DNA of 64,000 nucleotides from Thiocapsa roseilacustris (GCF_041903755.1 NZ_JBBWVE010000009.1:115069-179068); one strand, 5' to 3'; shown: positions 18,564 through 27,849, counted from the first letter of the stretch. Made by a program: numbers and translations. Notes: a model not told the origin generated them from the letters alone.

Positions 18564-19490
18564 ATGGACAACCGCAAAACCTGGCTTAACCGACTCGCCA
18601 ACCTCAACGTCGCCCGGACCGAGCGACGCGGGGTTGCTCCGCATAAACCCTTGCTGCTCCTCACGATCATGGACATGATCGAAGTCGGCAACATCGCAAG
18701 CCGGTGGATCCCATACTCGCCCGAGCTGTTTTTTCGTTTCGGTTGCTACTGGGATGTCGTCTACCACCGCCAGCTCAACCGACCCGACATGCGTTTGCCC
18801 TTCCACGCACTCGGCGGACACCGGGACCGGATTTGGGAGCGTTTTACCGACGAGCGCCAGCCGTCAAGAGCGAGGGAGACAACCCGCCTCTGCCATATGG
18901 ATGAATCCTTTTGGGAAGCCCTTCAGGATCCAGCCTTCCGCCGGGCCGCCCGTGCCCAACTGGTCGCCGCCTACTTCGAGCCGGGCGAGCAGATCGCACT
19001 CTGCCAGCAACTCGGCATTCCGGAGCCGACCACTGAGGCAATCGCCGCCATCAAGCAAGACGCCGCCGAATATAAGAAAAGCCTGGCCAAGGGCAGAGAC
19101 TCGAAGTTCCGAATCTCGGTTCTGACGGGTTACCAGTTCACCTGTGCGCTGACCGGCTACCGGCTCAATACCACGAAGGAATACTTGGTCGAGGCGGCAC
19201 ACATCCACCAACACGCCGAAAGCGGAGACGACGACCCGAGGAACGGTCTCGCGCTCACGCCCGATGCACACTGGATGTTTGACCGCGGACTTTGGACGGT
19301 CGATTTTCACGCGGGCAATTACTTGGTGAGGGTCGCGCATGGTCACTTCGAAGAAGCGTCGCCAATCGGCCGAAATCTCGTCGAGCACCACGGCGAAAGA
19401 CTCTACCTTCCCGGCACCCGAGGTCTGCAGCCCGATCCCAAGAGGTTGGCTTGGCATCGCAAGAGCGTGTTTGTGGGATCCCGGTATTAA
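18564..19490 (+). CDS. HNH endonuclease with putative phosphorothioate-DNA-binding (SBD-like) domain
   Basis: A 308-residue two-domain nuclease. The N-terminal part (APHKPLLLL at 25-32, RPDMRLPFHALGG at 73-85, ESFWEALQDPAFRRAA at 114-129) matches the sulfur-binding domain layout of ScoMcrA-like restriction enzymes. The C-terminal part is an HNH nuclease with EAAHIHQ (H213), PRNGLALTPDAHWMFDRG (N227, H236). Family members bind and cleave phosphorothioated DNA. The ATG at 18564 was chosen over an in-frame TTG at 18549. It lies 169 bp after the second dndB-like gene, same strand. Confidence 0.82.
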   Translation: MDNRKTWLNRLANLNVARTERRGVAPHKPLLLLTIMDMIEVGNIASRWIPYSPELFFRFGCYWDVVYHRQLNRPDMRLPFHALGGHRDRIWERFTDERQPSRARETTRLCHMDESFWEALQDPAFRRAARAQLVAAYFEPGEQIALCQQLGIPEPTTEAIAAIKQDAAEYKKSLAKGRDSKFRISVLTGYQFTCALTGYRLNTTKEYLVEAAHIHQHAESGDDDPRNGLALTPDAHWMFDRGLWTVDFHAGNYLVRVAHGHFEEASPIGRNLVEHHGERLYLPGTRGLQPDPKRLAWHRKSVFVGSRY

Positions 19491-19592
19491 GCATCGTCAG
19501 GCCGCATCAATCAGAGGAACAACCCAAACGGACTGCCACTGGAATCGAGGAACCCCGCCGTTTTGTGGATTATCATCAACCCACCCCACCTG

Positions 19593-20234
19593 ATGCCGCT
19601 TGCCCCTTCGTTCATGCATCCTTCGATATTCGGCACGGAAGACCAAACCACCGCTTATTACACCCAACAGGCCGAGGTCTTCGTTCGCGAGACGCAATTG
19701 GTCGACATGAGCACACTGTACGAACGTTTCCTGCCGCGTCTGCGTTCGGGCGCGCATATCCTCGATGCCGGATGTGGCTCCGGTCGAGATACGCGGGCCT
19801 TCCTCGAGCGCGGGTTCACGGTGACGGCCTTCGATGCCTCCCCCGCGATTGCCGCGCTGGCCGAGGCGTACCTGGAGATGCCGGTGGCCGTGATGCGCTT
19901 CCAGGAGATCGATTGGTCTCGCCACTTCGACGGCATCTGGGCCTGCGCTAGTCTGCTTCACGTGTCCGGCGCCGAACTACCGGCAGTCATGCAACGGCTG
20001 ACCCACGCCTTGAAGCCGGGCGGTTTTCTCTACGCATCGTTCAAGTACGGCGAGGGCGAGCAGATCCGCAACGGACGGCACTTTACCGATCTCGACGAGA
20101 CGGGGTTGGTGGACCTTTTGAAACAGACTCCGGAGTTGATCGAAGTCGACACTTGGGTCACCGGTGACGTCAGGCCGGGACGCGAGTCGGAGCGCTGGCT
20201 CAATACGCTGTTGCAGACCAGGGAGCCAGCGTGA
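19593..20234 (+). CDS. Class I SAM-dependent methyltransferase
   Basis: A Rossmann-fold methyltransferase of about 213 residues. The SAM-binding motif I is ILDAGCGSGRDTRAF and the acidic residue of motif II is in VTAFDASP; a KPGGFLYASF strand follows. No DNA-methyltransferase NPPY-type motif is visible, so the substrate need not be DNA. An alternative start is the ATG at 19614 (MHPSIFG). The stop overlaps the GTG of the PLD-helicase gene (GTGA), implying coupled translation and a shared task. Confidence 0.85.
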   Translation: MPLAPSFMHPSIFGTEDQTTAYYTQQAEVFVRETQLVDMSTLYERFLPRLRSGAHILDAGCGSGRDTRAFLERGFTVTAFDASPAIAALAEAYLEMPVAVMRFQEIDWSRHFDGIWACASLLHVSGAELPAVMQRLTHALKPGGFLYASFKYGEGEQIRNGRHFTDLDETGLVDLLKQTPELIEVDTWVTGDVRPGRESERWLNTLLQTREPA

Positions 20235-23152
20235 TCCGCCACCTAACCACGGGCGGTTGGCAGGATCCGTTTCTTCCGCACCTGCTTGCCGCGATTCGGC
20301 GAGCAAATCAGATCGACCTCGCGGTCGCCTTCATCAAATCCAGCGGATTGGGCCTGCTGTTCAATGCGCTGGCCGATGCGGTCGAGATCCGGGGCGCGCG
20401 CCTGAGGATCCTGACCAGCGACTATCTGGATGTCACCGACCCCCAAGCTTTGCGCCGGCTCATGTTGTTGGTGGAGCGCGGCGCCGACGTGCGGATCTTC
20501 GAGGCAGCGGATCAGAGCTTTCATCTCAAGGCTTACATCTGCGTGCATGACGCCGATGGCAGCGAGGTTTGGGGGGCGGCCTTCGTCGGCTCCAGCAACA
20601 TCAGCCGAACCGCACTCACCGACGGGCTTGAATGGAATTATCGGGTCGACCACGCGACCAATCCCGCCGATCCTGCGAGCAGCCGCTTCCGCGAGATCCG
20701 CGAACAGTATCGGATCCTGCTTGATCACCCGGCTGTCCGTCAGCTCGACCATGACTGGATCGAAGCCTATGAGGAACGCCGCAAGGTCCAGCGGTTGCCG
20801 ATCGCACCCGGCAGCGAGGATTCCGATGACCCTGCGCCCTCGCCGACCGAGGTCCAACAAGAGGCCCTGGCCGCCCTGGCGGCAACACGGGAAGCCGGTT
20901 ACCGTCGCGGACTGGTCGTCATGGCCACCGGACTGGGGAAAACGTTTCTCGCCGCCTTCGACAGTGATCAGTTGCAGGCCGAGAGAGTCCTCTTCGTCGC
21001 CCACCGAGAAGAGATCCTGCTCCAAGCCGAGTCGAGCTTTCAGCGCGTCCGGCCCCGCGCCCGTGTCGGACGCTACACCGGGACACGTAAGGACGAGGGC
21101 GTCGATTTGCTATTCGCCTCGATCCAGACCTTGGGGCAGCAGTCGCACCTGAGTCTATTCGACGCCGGGCATTTCGATTATGTCGTCGTCGACGAATTCC
21201 ACCACGCTGCCGCGCCTAGCTATCGACGATTGCTGCAGCACTTCCGGCCCCGTTTCCTGCTCGGCCTGACCGCAACGCCGGAGCGAACCGACCAGTCCGA
21301 CATCCTCAGCCTTTGCGACGACAACCTCGTCTACAGCCGTCACCTGTTCGACGGCGTCGAGATGGGCTTGCTGTGCCCCTTCCACTACTTCGGGATCTAT
21401 GACGAGACGGTGGACTACCGGGAGATCCCCTGGCGCAACGGCCGCTTCGATCCGACCTCCCTGTCGAACAAGCTCGCCACCCTCGGCCGCGCCCGACATG
21501 CCCTGCGACACTGGCGGGACAAGGCGCAACAGCGCACCTTGGCCTTCTGCGTCTCCATCGCCCATGCCGACTTCATGGCCGATCGCTTCGCCCGCGAGGG
21601 CATTCGCGCGGCCGGCGTCTACCAGGGATCGAAGCTGGACCGCAGCGCCGCCTTGGAGCAGTTGGAGCGAGGGGAGCTGCAAGTCATCTTCTCTGTCGAT
21701 CTTTTCAACGAGGGCGTGGACCTGCCCGCCATCGACACCGTCATGATGCTCCGGCCCACCGAATCCAAGGTGCTTTTCCTCCAACAACTCGGCCGCGGTC
21801 TGCGCCTACACGCTCGAAAAGAACGGCTCGTTGTGCTCGACTTCATCGGCAACCATCAAGGGTTTCTCAATAAGCCGCAGGCCCTCTTCGACGTCGGTTC
21901 CCGGTATCGTGATCTGGCCGCATTCGGACGCGCAGTTCGTGACGGTCAACTCAAACTTCCGACCGGGTGCTATGCCAACTACGACCTATCGATCATCAAT
22001 TTCCTGATCGAGCTTCAGGGGAAGGGACCGGAAACCGACTATCAGGCGCTCAAGGAATCGCTGGGCCGTCGACCAACGCTGGCGGAATTTCATCGCAGTG
22101 GATCAAGCATGCAGGCGCTGCGTCGCCTCCATGGCCAGTGGTGGGCGCTCGTGCAAGCCCAAGAAGACCTGACGCCAAGCGAGACAGACTGTCTGAAGCG
22201 ACACGGGGAATTTCTGGGGACCATCGAGACCACAACCATGGTTCGATCCTTCAAAGCCGTCTTGTTGGAATCGATGCTGGAGATCGACGGCTTTCGCACG
22301 CCTCCCCGTGTTGAAAACCTCGCGGATAAGGCACTCGACGTCTTCAGGCGGCGTCGCCGATTCATCGCCGACATCCGAGAAGATTTGCGCGACCTGGATG
22401 CAGTCTCGCCAGGCAAATGGCTCACCTATTGGAAAGGCAACCCCATCAACGCCTTAACCGGCGGCAACCGGAGCCCGGACGCCAAGCGATGGTTCGAAAT
22501 CAAGGACGGCCGGTTTCAGGCAACCTTCGATGTGACGGCCGAAGAGCAGGCTACATTCCAGGACATGCTCCAAGAACTGGTCGACTATCGCTTGGCCGCC
22601 TATGAACCGCGGCTCGCAACGCCCGAGCAGCCGACCCGGGACACGCCGATTGTGCGGTCCGCCGAGATCATCCCGTTCCGCAAACCCGCAGCGGAGACCA
22701 TCGAAGGTGATGAGATTCCCTACTTTCCTGACCTGCGTATCGCCTGTGGTCATTTTCGGAGTGGCCGGACGGACGCGAACGAAACCTGTGTCGTGCGGCC
22801 GGGCTACGGACGGCTGGATCCCGCGCGGCACTTCGTCGCCCGCGCGATTGGCAACTCCATGGATGGCGGGAAGCAACCGATAAAGGACGGGGACCATCTA
22901 CTGCTGGAGTTGATCACCCCAGCGAAGGCCGGTGCGATAACCGGAAGCATCGTGGTCATCGAGCGCCAAGACGTCGGCGGCGACGACCAGTACCTGCTCC
23001 GCGTGGTGCAGAAGCGAACCGATGGCAGCTACATCCTCAAGGCGAGTAACTCTGATTATCCTGATTACGACATCGATGAAAACATGCGAACCTTGGCTCG
23101 GCTAAGAGCCGTTTTGAAGTCACAAGACGTGACAGCGAATCTTCAAGAGTAG
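20231..23152 (+). CDS. PLD-nuclease / DEAD-box helicase / S24-like fusion protein
   Basis: A 973-residue protein with three modules. Residues 10-180 form a phospholipase D-type nuclease domain with FHLKAY (H98, K100) and SSNISRTAL. Residues 200-560 form a superfamily 2 helicase: ATGLGKT (232-238), DEFHH (321-325), GLTATPERTD, and QQLGRGLR in the second RecA domain. Residues about 867-965 resemble an S24/LexA-type domain with the serine in IGNSMDGG (S876). The usual catalytic lysine position appears to be Arg (YLLRVV, R924), suggesting a non-cleaving sensor. GTG start overlapping the methyltransferase stop. Probably a defence or DNA-processing effector. Confidence 0.88.
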   Translation: MIRHLTTGGWQDPFLPHLLAAIRRANQIDLAVAFIKSSGLGLLFNALADAVEIRGARLRILTSDYLDVTDPQALRRLMLLVERGADVRIFEAADQSFHLKAYICVHDADGSEVWGAAFVGSSNISRTALTDGLEWNYRVDHATNPADPASSRFREIREQYRILLDHPAVRQLDHDWIEAYEERRKVQRLPIAPGSEDSDDPAPSPTEVQQEALAALAATREAGYRRGLVVMATGLGKTFLAAFDSDQLQAERVLFVAHREEILLQAESSFQRVRPRARVGRYTGTRKDEGVDLLFASIQTLGQQSHLSLFDAGHFDYVVVDEFHHAAAPSYRRLLQHFRPRFLLGLTATPERTDQSDILSLCDDNLVYSRHLFDGVEMGLLCPFHYFGIYDETVDYREIPWRNGRFDPTSLSNKLATLGRARHALRHWRDKAQQRTLAFCVSIAHADFMADRFAREGIRAAGVYQGSKLDRSAALEQLERGELQVIFSVDLFNEGVDLPAIDTVMMLRPTESKVLFLQQLGRGLRLHARKERLVVLDFIGNHQGFLNKPQALFDVGSRYRDLAAFGRAVRDGQLKLPTGCYANYDLSIINFLIELQGKGPETDYQALKESLGRRPTLAEFHRSGSSMQALRRLHGQWWALVQAQEDLTPSETDCLKRHGEFLGTIETTTMVRSFKAVLLESMLEIDGFRTPPRVENLADKALDVFRRRRRFIADIREDLRDLDAVSPGKWLTYWKGNPINALTGGNRSPDAKRWFEIKDGRFQATFDVTAEEQATFQDMLQELVDYRLAAYEPRLATPEQPTRDTPIVRSAEIIPFRKPAAETIEGDEIPYFPDLRIACGHFRSGRTDANETCVVRPGYGRLDPARHFVARAIGNSMDGGKQPIKDGDHLLLELITPAKAGAITGSIVVIERQDVGGDDQYLLRVVQKRTDGSYILKASNSDYPDYDIDENMRTLARLRAVLKSQDVTANLQE

Positions 23153-23169
23153 GAAAAACCTTGGAGAAA

Positions 23170-23883
23170 CTACCCAAGGCGAAGGCCAGTCGGCCATAAG
23201 AAATACGGCCCGAACTTCTTGGAAAACCGAAACTCTCCGCCCGCATCTTTACCTTTCGCGGTCAGCTTGAAATTGTCTCCATCGCGTTCCAGTAGACCCG
23301 CGGTAAGCAGTTTGTCATTCAGTTCTACTGTTCGAAGCCCAAGTACCTTGGCAAGCCGAGAGGTGGTCAATTTCTCAAACGTGCCGTCATCCGCGGACTC
23401 GGCTGCCGGCTCATGAATCTCGTCTTTGGACTGTTCCACTTTTTCGGCAGAGAGTCGAACCTCGTCGCTGACTCGGATCAGGCGCTGAGCCTCTTCGTAG
23501 GTTTCCCGGTAGAGATCGGACTCTTCGTCGCGGTCCACGAAGACGCCCATCTCATTGTTGTTAACCTGACTGAAATCGTAGAGGTTCATCGACGTGATGA
23601 TGGCGGACTGCTCGTTCAGGTAGCATTTGGCGTGAAGATTCTGGCAGAAGCTTGTGCGAACGAACGCCAAAGATCGGAGCCAATTGATCTCGTGGGGCGC
23701 CAACTCGCTCTTGCCATAGACGATGCGCACATCGATTTTCATGCGGTCTTTATCGGCCAGTAACTCACGGATACGGTCGTTGAATTTGAGGAACGGGCTA
23801 ATGATGATCAGGCGCTCCCGGGCGGCCTTGATCAACTCTTCCAGAAAGTAGTTCGTCGCACTGGTGTTGAGAAACTTCGCCAT
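23170..23883 (-). CDS. Phospholipase D-family nuclease-like protein
   Basis: A 237-residue protein with one PLD motif: LHAKCYLN supplies the His-x-Lys, followed by SMNLYDFSQVNNNEMGV with the conserved Asn and Glu. The N-terminal strand-helix pair (RLIIISPFLKFNDRIRELL) is typical of PLDc_2 proteins. The C-terminal third is charged and may hold a small winged helix (TTSRLAKVLGLRTVELNDKLL). It is convergent with the PLD-helicase gene (18-bp gap), and its base composition is lower in GC than the neighbours, suggesting transfer. Confidence 0.85.
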   Translation of the reverse strand: MAKFLNTSATNYFLEELIKAARERLIIISPFLKFNDRIRELLADKDRMKIDVRIVYGKSELAPHEINWLRSLAFVRTSFCQNLHAKCYLNEQSAIITSMNLYDFSQVNNNEMGVFVDRDEESDLYRETYEEAQRLIRVSDEVRLSAEKVEQSKDEIHEPAAESADDGTFEKLTTSRLAKVLGLRTVELNDKLLTAGLLERDGDNFKLTAKGKDAGGEFRFSKKFGPYFLWPTGLRLG

Positions 23884-24119
23884 TGGTGAATCCTTGTCCG
23901 GGTACGAATGCTAGTGCGGAATCAATGGTTGGATCACCGTTGGGGCACCAACGGTGGGCCGATTATCTCCGATGACAACACGGTGGTCTGCAATGTCGGG
24001 AGAGTTTCGTGGATGTGCCGCCGACCGTCGGGTTACGACACGCCAAGAGGCTGGACGGAACCGCAACGACGACAGCGCGCGCCTAACCCTGTCTACCGAT
24101 AAGATGTCTGGCGGGGATT

Positions 24120-24609
24120 GCTCGCGGTTACCGCTGTCGTCGGAGAAGACGCCAGTCTTGGCGTGGAAGAGCCCTCGGGCATAACCGCCTTGGTGGTTGA
24201 CCCGCATGGCAAGCTTGATCTCCAGCAATCCGGCGGCGGCGAGCCAGGCCAAAGCGTTGAGCCGGTCCTTGATCAGAGCGTCTTCGATCTCCGCCAGGCT
24301 GCGGGCCGCTATGGAGCGCAGAACGGCGGCTGGGTTTTCTTGGGCGCGCTCCAGGGCAGCGCAGTCGTCGGGCTCCAGGTGCGGGGAGACGACCAGGCGC
24401 ATGCGTCCGCGCCGAACTGCCAGACTCGCGACTCCGCGGGCCGCGAAGGCGAGCCCGGCGCTGGTGAAGTAGCCCGCCGCACGGCGGTACAGCACAGCGG
24501 TTTCGAGACAGGGTACGAAAAAGTCATGCACCAGGTCGTCGCGACCGGTGCGGTAGGTGAGCTTGAGGGGGATGTGCGTTAGGTCCGGCACCGTGAATCC
24601 GGGATGCAT
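24120..24609 (-). pseudogene. Remnant of a PLD-domain helicase/nuclease (N-terminal part)
   Basis: From an ATG at 24609 the sequence begins MHPGFTVPDLTHIPLKL and contains AAGYFTSAGLAFAARG and GLFHAKTGVFSDDSGN, the N-terminal PLD-like domain (His-x-Lys in FHAK) of a large helicase or restriction protein. Homology ends abruptly after the HAK motif at about 24120. The frame runs on to 23911 through sequence with no protein-like character. Everything after the first domain is missing. Confidence 0.65.
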
Positions 24610-25042
24610 TCCGGTAAAGCCATCATGACCTGGGCGCCGATGCGGCAGGACGCGCTGAACCCGCCGTCCGCGCCTTCGCTGCCGTCGTGTGACGCACGAT
24701 TCGGGGACAGGCCGGGATCGGGTGGCCGCAGGGGTGTCGTTGTTGGGTCCATCGCAGCTCCATCCGCTCTTGAACAGGCGCCTGCTCGGTTTGGGTCGTT
24801 GGGCATTGTGCCAAACTTTGCCGGCCGACGCAGTGAATTGGTGCGATCTGGAATGGCTGGTTGGATCGTGGGGTGCGGTATGCGCAGTGCGTTTGGCCGG
24901 TCGCGTTCGCCGCGTGGTCGGCGGCGGGGGGCGCCGGCCTGACGGCCGGGGAGTCGACTGCAAGTCGACGATCCCGGGGTTGGACGGCGACCCGCGGCGG
25001 ACAGGTTCTATCAATGTCGGTTCGGCCCGGTACACTCGCCCC
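24610..25042. other. Gene-free stretch
   Basis: About 430 bp with long open frames on both strands but Arg/Pro-rich, low-complexity translations and no recognisable domain or ribosome binding site. Probably intergenic debris between two pseudogenes. Confidence 0.5.
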
Positions 25043-25728
25043 ATGCGCCACCCGATCAATCCCAAAGTCGACTGCGTCTTCAAGGCCCTGCTCGGTTCGG
25101 AGGACAACCGCGCGCTCTTGATCCACTTTCTCAACGCCATGCTGGTCGACGATCTACCCGCTCCGATCACCGAGGTCGAGATTATCAATCCCTACAACGA
25201 GCGCGAGACCTTTTCCGACAAGCTGACCATTGTCGACGTCAAGGCCCGCGACGCGGCGCGGCGACTCTTCCAGATCGAGATTTAGTTGCTGGTCTTCGCC
25301 GATCTCGCCTCGCGCTTTCTCGACGGCTGGGCCGATCTGCAAACCTAGATCCGGCAGTTGATCGCTTCGTGATTCATGCAAGGTCTTGACGGCCTTGACG
25401 ATCGCGCTCGTCCGACAGATCACCGACTGGGTGAAGGCGAATGGAGCCTTAATGTCACTCCTGATCAAGCGCTTACACGTGGCACGAAGCGTTCAACTGC
25501 CGGATCCAGGATCAAGCGCGTCAAGAGCTCCTGCGTCAGCAGCGCGGGATCCAACGCGAGCTCGACGAGGCGCGGCTGCCGAGGAAGCGGAGCGACAGGC
25601 TAAGGAAGCGGAACGCAAAGACGAAGGAAGCCGCAATCCAAGCCAAGGAGATCGAATCCCGGGTGAAGAAAGCCGCCCTCGCCGAGGTTGAACACCTAGA
25701 AGCACTTCTGAAACAGAAGGATGCCTAG
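25043..25728 (+). pseudogene. Rpn/PD-(D/E)XK transposase-like nuclease, degraded
   Basis: The ATG at 25043 opens MRHPINPKVDCVFKALLGSEDN and continues through NPYNERETFSDKLTIVDVKARD to QIEI, the N-terminus of Rpn-type recombination-promoting nucleases. A TAG interrupts at 25283-25285; the same frame resumes as LLVFADLASRFLDGWADLQ before another stop. A later frame gives a charged coiled coil (RQELLRQQRGIQRELDEAR... to KQKDA) ending at 25728. That tail may come from this gene or from another (Uma2-like) protein. At least two stops and one frame change make it inactive. Confidence 0.7.
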
Positions 25729-25926
25729 CACTCAACCTCGACGTCAGGCTTCGCGCGGTTGACGAGGGCGAACCCAACACCTGAGGTTTCTGCCACCGCC
25801 GTTCCGATGTGGACTAGGGTTTCGGGAAGAAGGATACGCATGAAGTTAACCGTTCATCGCACCGGGAAAGGCGGTAGAGTTTCTGCAACCGCGCGCCGAG
25901 GTGGGACGGATCGAAAATGCGGGCGA

Positions 25927-26220
25927 TTAGCCCAGCCGCTTGCGAATCCAAGCTGGGTTTCTGCGGCAATCCAGCACGGCGTAGACCATGGCGTTGTCCT
26001 GTTCCACGCGGTAGTAGACAGCGAACGGAAAGCGCTTGGACAGTAGGCGCCGATACCGGCCGAAATAGGTCGCATGGATGCCCGCACTGATGGTGAGCGA
26101 ATCGATGTCCGAGAATAGGGAATCGAGAAAGTAGTTTCCCAAACCCTCCCTCTGCTTCTCGTAAAAGGCATGCCCTTGCAGGAGATCGCGGGTTGCAGCA
26201 GAGAGAATCCGAACCTTCAA
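25927..26220 (-). CDS. RelE/ParE-type toxin
   Basis: A 97-residue protein of the RelE/ParE superfamily: MKVRILSAATRDLLQGHAFYEKQ at the start, then GIHATYFGRYRRLLSKRFPFAVYYRVE and a C-terminal VLDCRRNPAWIRKRL. Length and conserved basic residues are intact, so it is the one complete type II toxin in the window. Start is TTG, overlapping the antitoxin stop by four bases (TTGA). Whether it cuts mRNA or poisons gyrase cannot be told from sequence. Confidence 0.88.
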   Translation of the reverse strand: MKVRILSAATRDLLQGHAFYEKQREGLGNYFLDSLFSDIDSLTISAGIHATYFGRYRRLLSKRFPFAVYYRVEQDNAMVYAVLDCRRNPAWIRKRLG

Positions 26221-26432
26221 GGGGCCTGTTTCCGGATGGCGCGCTTGGCGCTCTCCCAGTCTGTGAACTGGTCGATTCCTTGCGTAACCGCGGATTCACG
26301 CTGCGCCAGGATCTCCTGATGCCAGGATGGCGATTCAACATCGTCGGCGTGTCTGCAAAGGTCGTCCCAAAGGGATTCCATGGCGTGGAGCTTTTCCTCC
26401 AGCGACAGGGATTCAAGCGGCAGTTCAATCAT
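26217..26432 (-). CDS. Addiction-module antitoxin (CHP02574-type)
   Basis: A 71-residue antitoxin reading IELPLESLSLEEKLHAMESLWDDL at the start and HQEILAQRESAV...FTDWESAKRAIR at the end, typical of the antitoxin family paired with ParE/RelE toxins. ATG at 26432 follows a GGGGA element; an alternative ATG at 26468 has a good AGGA site and would add 12 residues. Translationally coupled to the toxin. Confidence 0.85.
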   Translation of the reverse strand: MIELPLESLSLEEKLHAMESLWDDLCRHADDVESPSWHQEILAQRESAVTQGIDQFTDWESAKRAIRKQAP

Positions 26433-26579
26433 CTTCGATCCCCGAATAATGCTGTCGACGACTTCCATTCTCGTCCTGGCGGCGATGCCGGTCGAAAACG
26501 CGCGGGCAAATCTGAGCAGGCTCAATGACGGAGGTGCTGCGTACGAAGCTAACGCAAAGGGCTGCGCCCGGCAATAGAG

Positions 26580-26800
26580 GCGCTCCTCGGCAACGGCCTA
26601 TCGCAGGCTGCGTACGACGAGACCGAGAGCCGGTCCGTTCCGAGATCCGCGGACCGGAGCTTGCCGGTGCGCAACAACAAGGTCTTAGTTCCGCCGGTCT
26701 GCGCGCCCGCGATGTCGCTGCGAATGTCGTCTCCGATCATGTCGGATGCGGCGCCTTCGCAGCTCCGGGGTCGGCCGAACATGCGCTCGGTGATTCGGCG
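26580..26800 (-). pseudogene. HAD-family hydrolase C-terminal remnant
   Basis: The minus strand encodes SDMIGDDIRSDIAGAQTGGTKTLLLRTGKLRSADL, the unmistakable motif III/IV region of HAD-IIA phosphatases (GDD and the following helix). No upstream motif I (DxD) is found in any frame nearby, and the sequence after the match dissolves into unrelated residues. An isolated domain fragment. Confidence 0.65.
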
Positions 26801-26969
26801 CCTGGGTGCCGCGGCGAGGGCCGACGATCGGATATGATCGCGACGGCACCGACGGCATGCGGGTCTTGCACCTGAACAAACCGGGTCGCTGATGGGTCGA
26901 AGCTCGGCAGCAACCCCAGCCAATCTCGGCTGCCAACCGGCGTCTCGCCCGTCTCCGGAGGAGCACGCA

Positions 26970-27680
26970 ATGTCCGATCAACCCGTCGCTGTTGTGACCG
27001 GCGCCAATCGCGGCCTGGGACTGGAGACCAGCCGTCGACTGGCGGCCTTGGGCTACACCGTCATCCTGACCGCCCGGCGTGAGCCGGAAGGCCGAGCCGC
27101 CGCTCAGGCCCTGGCGGATGCCGGTCACGATGTCCGTTTCCAGCCTCTGGACGTGACCGACGAGGCGTCGATTCAGGCCCTGGCCGAGACCGTTCGCGGG
27201 ATCGGCCGGCTGGACGCCCTGGTCAACAACGCCGGAATCGTCCCCGACCCCAAGCCCGGAACAGAGGAGGCCAGCGTCTTTCGGGCGGACCTGGAGACGG
27301 TGCGCCGCGGCATGGAGACCAACGCCCTCGCGCCGCTGCGACTCTGTCAGGTGTTGATCCCCTTGATGAATGGTCGAGGTCGCGTGGTCAATGTCTCATC
27401 CGGCATGGGCCAGCTCGACGAGATGAACGGCTGCTGCCCGGGCTATCGGCTCTCCAAGGTGTCGCTCAATGCACTCACTCGGATCTTCGCCGACGAGTTG
27501 CGCGAAACGGGAATCAAGGTCAACGCGGTCTGTCCGGGCTGGGTCCGCACGAATCTGGGCGGTGAAAGGGCGCCATTGTCGGTGGAGGAAGGAGCGGAGG
27601 GCATCGTCTGGGCGGCGACGCTCCCGGATGACGGGCCGAGCGGAGGCTTTTTCCGACATGGAGAGCCGATACCCTGGTAG
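26970..27680 (+). CDS. Short-chain dehydrogenase/reductase (carbonyl reductase-like)
   Basis: A 236-residue SDR. The NAD(P) motif TGANRGLG is at the N-terminus, an NNAG motif at about residue 87, the catalytic Ser in NVSSGMG, and YxxxK in YRLSKVSLNA. A basic residue after the second strand (LTARREPEG) suggests NADPH use. The closest characterised relatives are carbonyl reductases, but the substrate is unknown. The ATG at 26970 is preceded by GGAGGAG, deciding the start. Confidence 0.9.
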   Translation: MSDQPVAVVTGANRGLGLETSRRLAALGYTVILTARREPEGRAAAQALADAGHDVRFQPLDVTDEASIQALAETVRGIGRLDALVNNAGIVPDPKPGTEEASVFRADLETVRRGMETNALAPLRLCQVLIPLMNGRGRVVNVSSGMGQLDEMNGCCPGYRLSKVSLNALTRIFADELRETGIKVNAVCPGWVRTNLGGERAPLSVEEGAEGIVWAATLPDDGPSGGFFRHGEPIPW

Positions 27681-27849
27681 CTTGTGGGGGGGTGGGGCGG
27701 CGGCACGAGCAGTCCATGATGCCGGGAGTGACCCCACTCGCGTTCACCTCAGGACAGGAGGCGCAGGCTGATCCGAGGCGAGAGACCGACCAAACGACCT
27801 TCCCGAGCAGAATCTTGCAGCCGTCCACATATCGCTGTATCGTCGCGCC

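Noticed and set aside
23911..25188. A 425-codon single gene on the minus strand
   Set aside because: Only the part 24120-24609 is protein-like; upstream and downstream parts are Arg/Pro-rich noise in the same frame.
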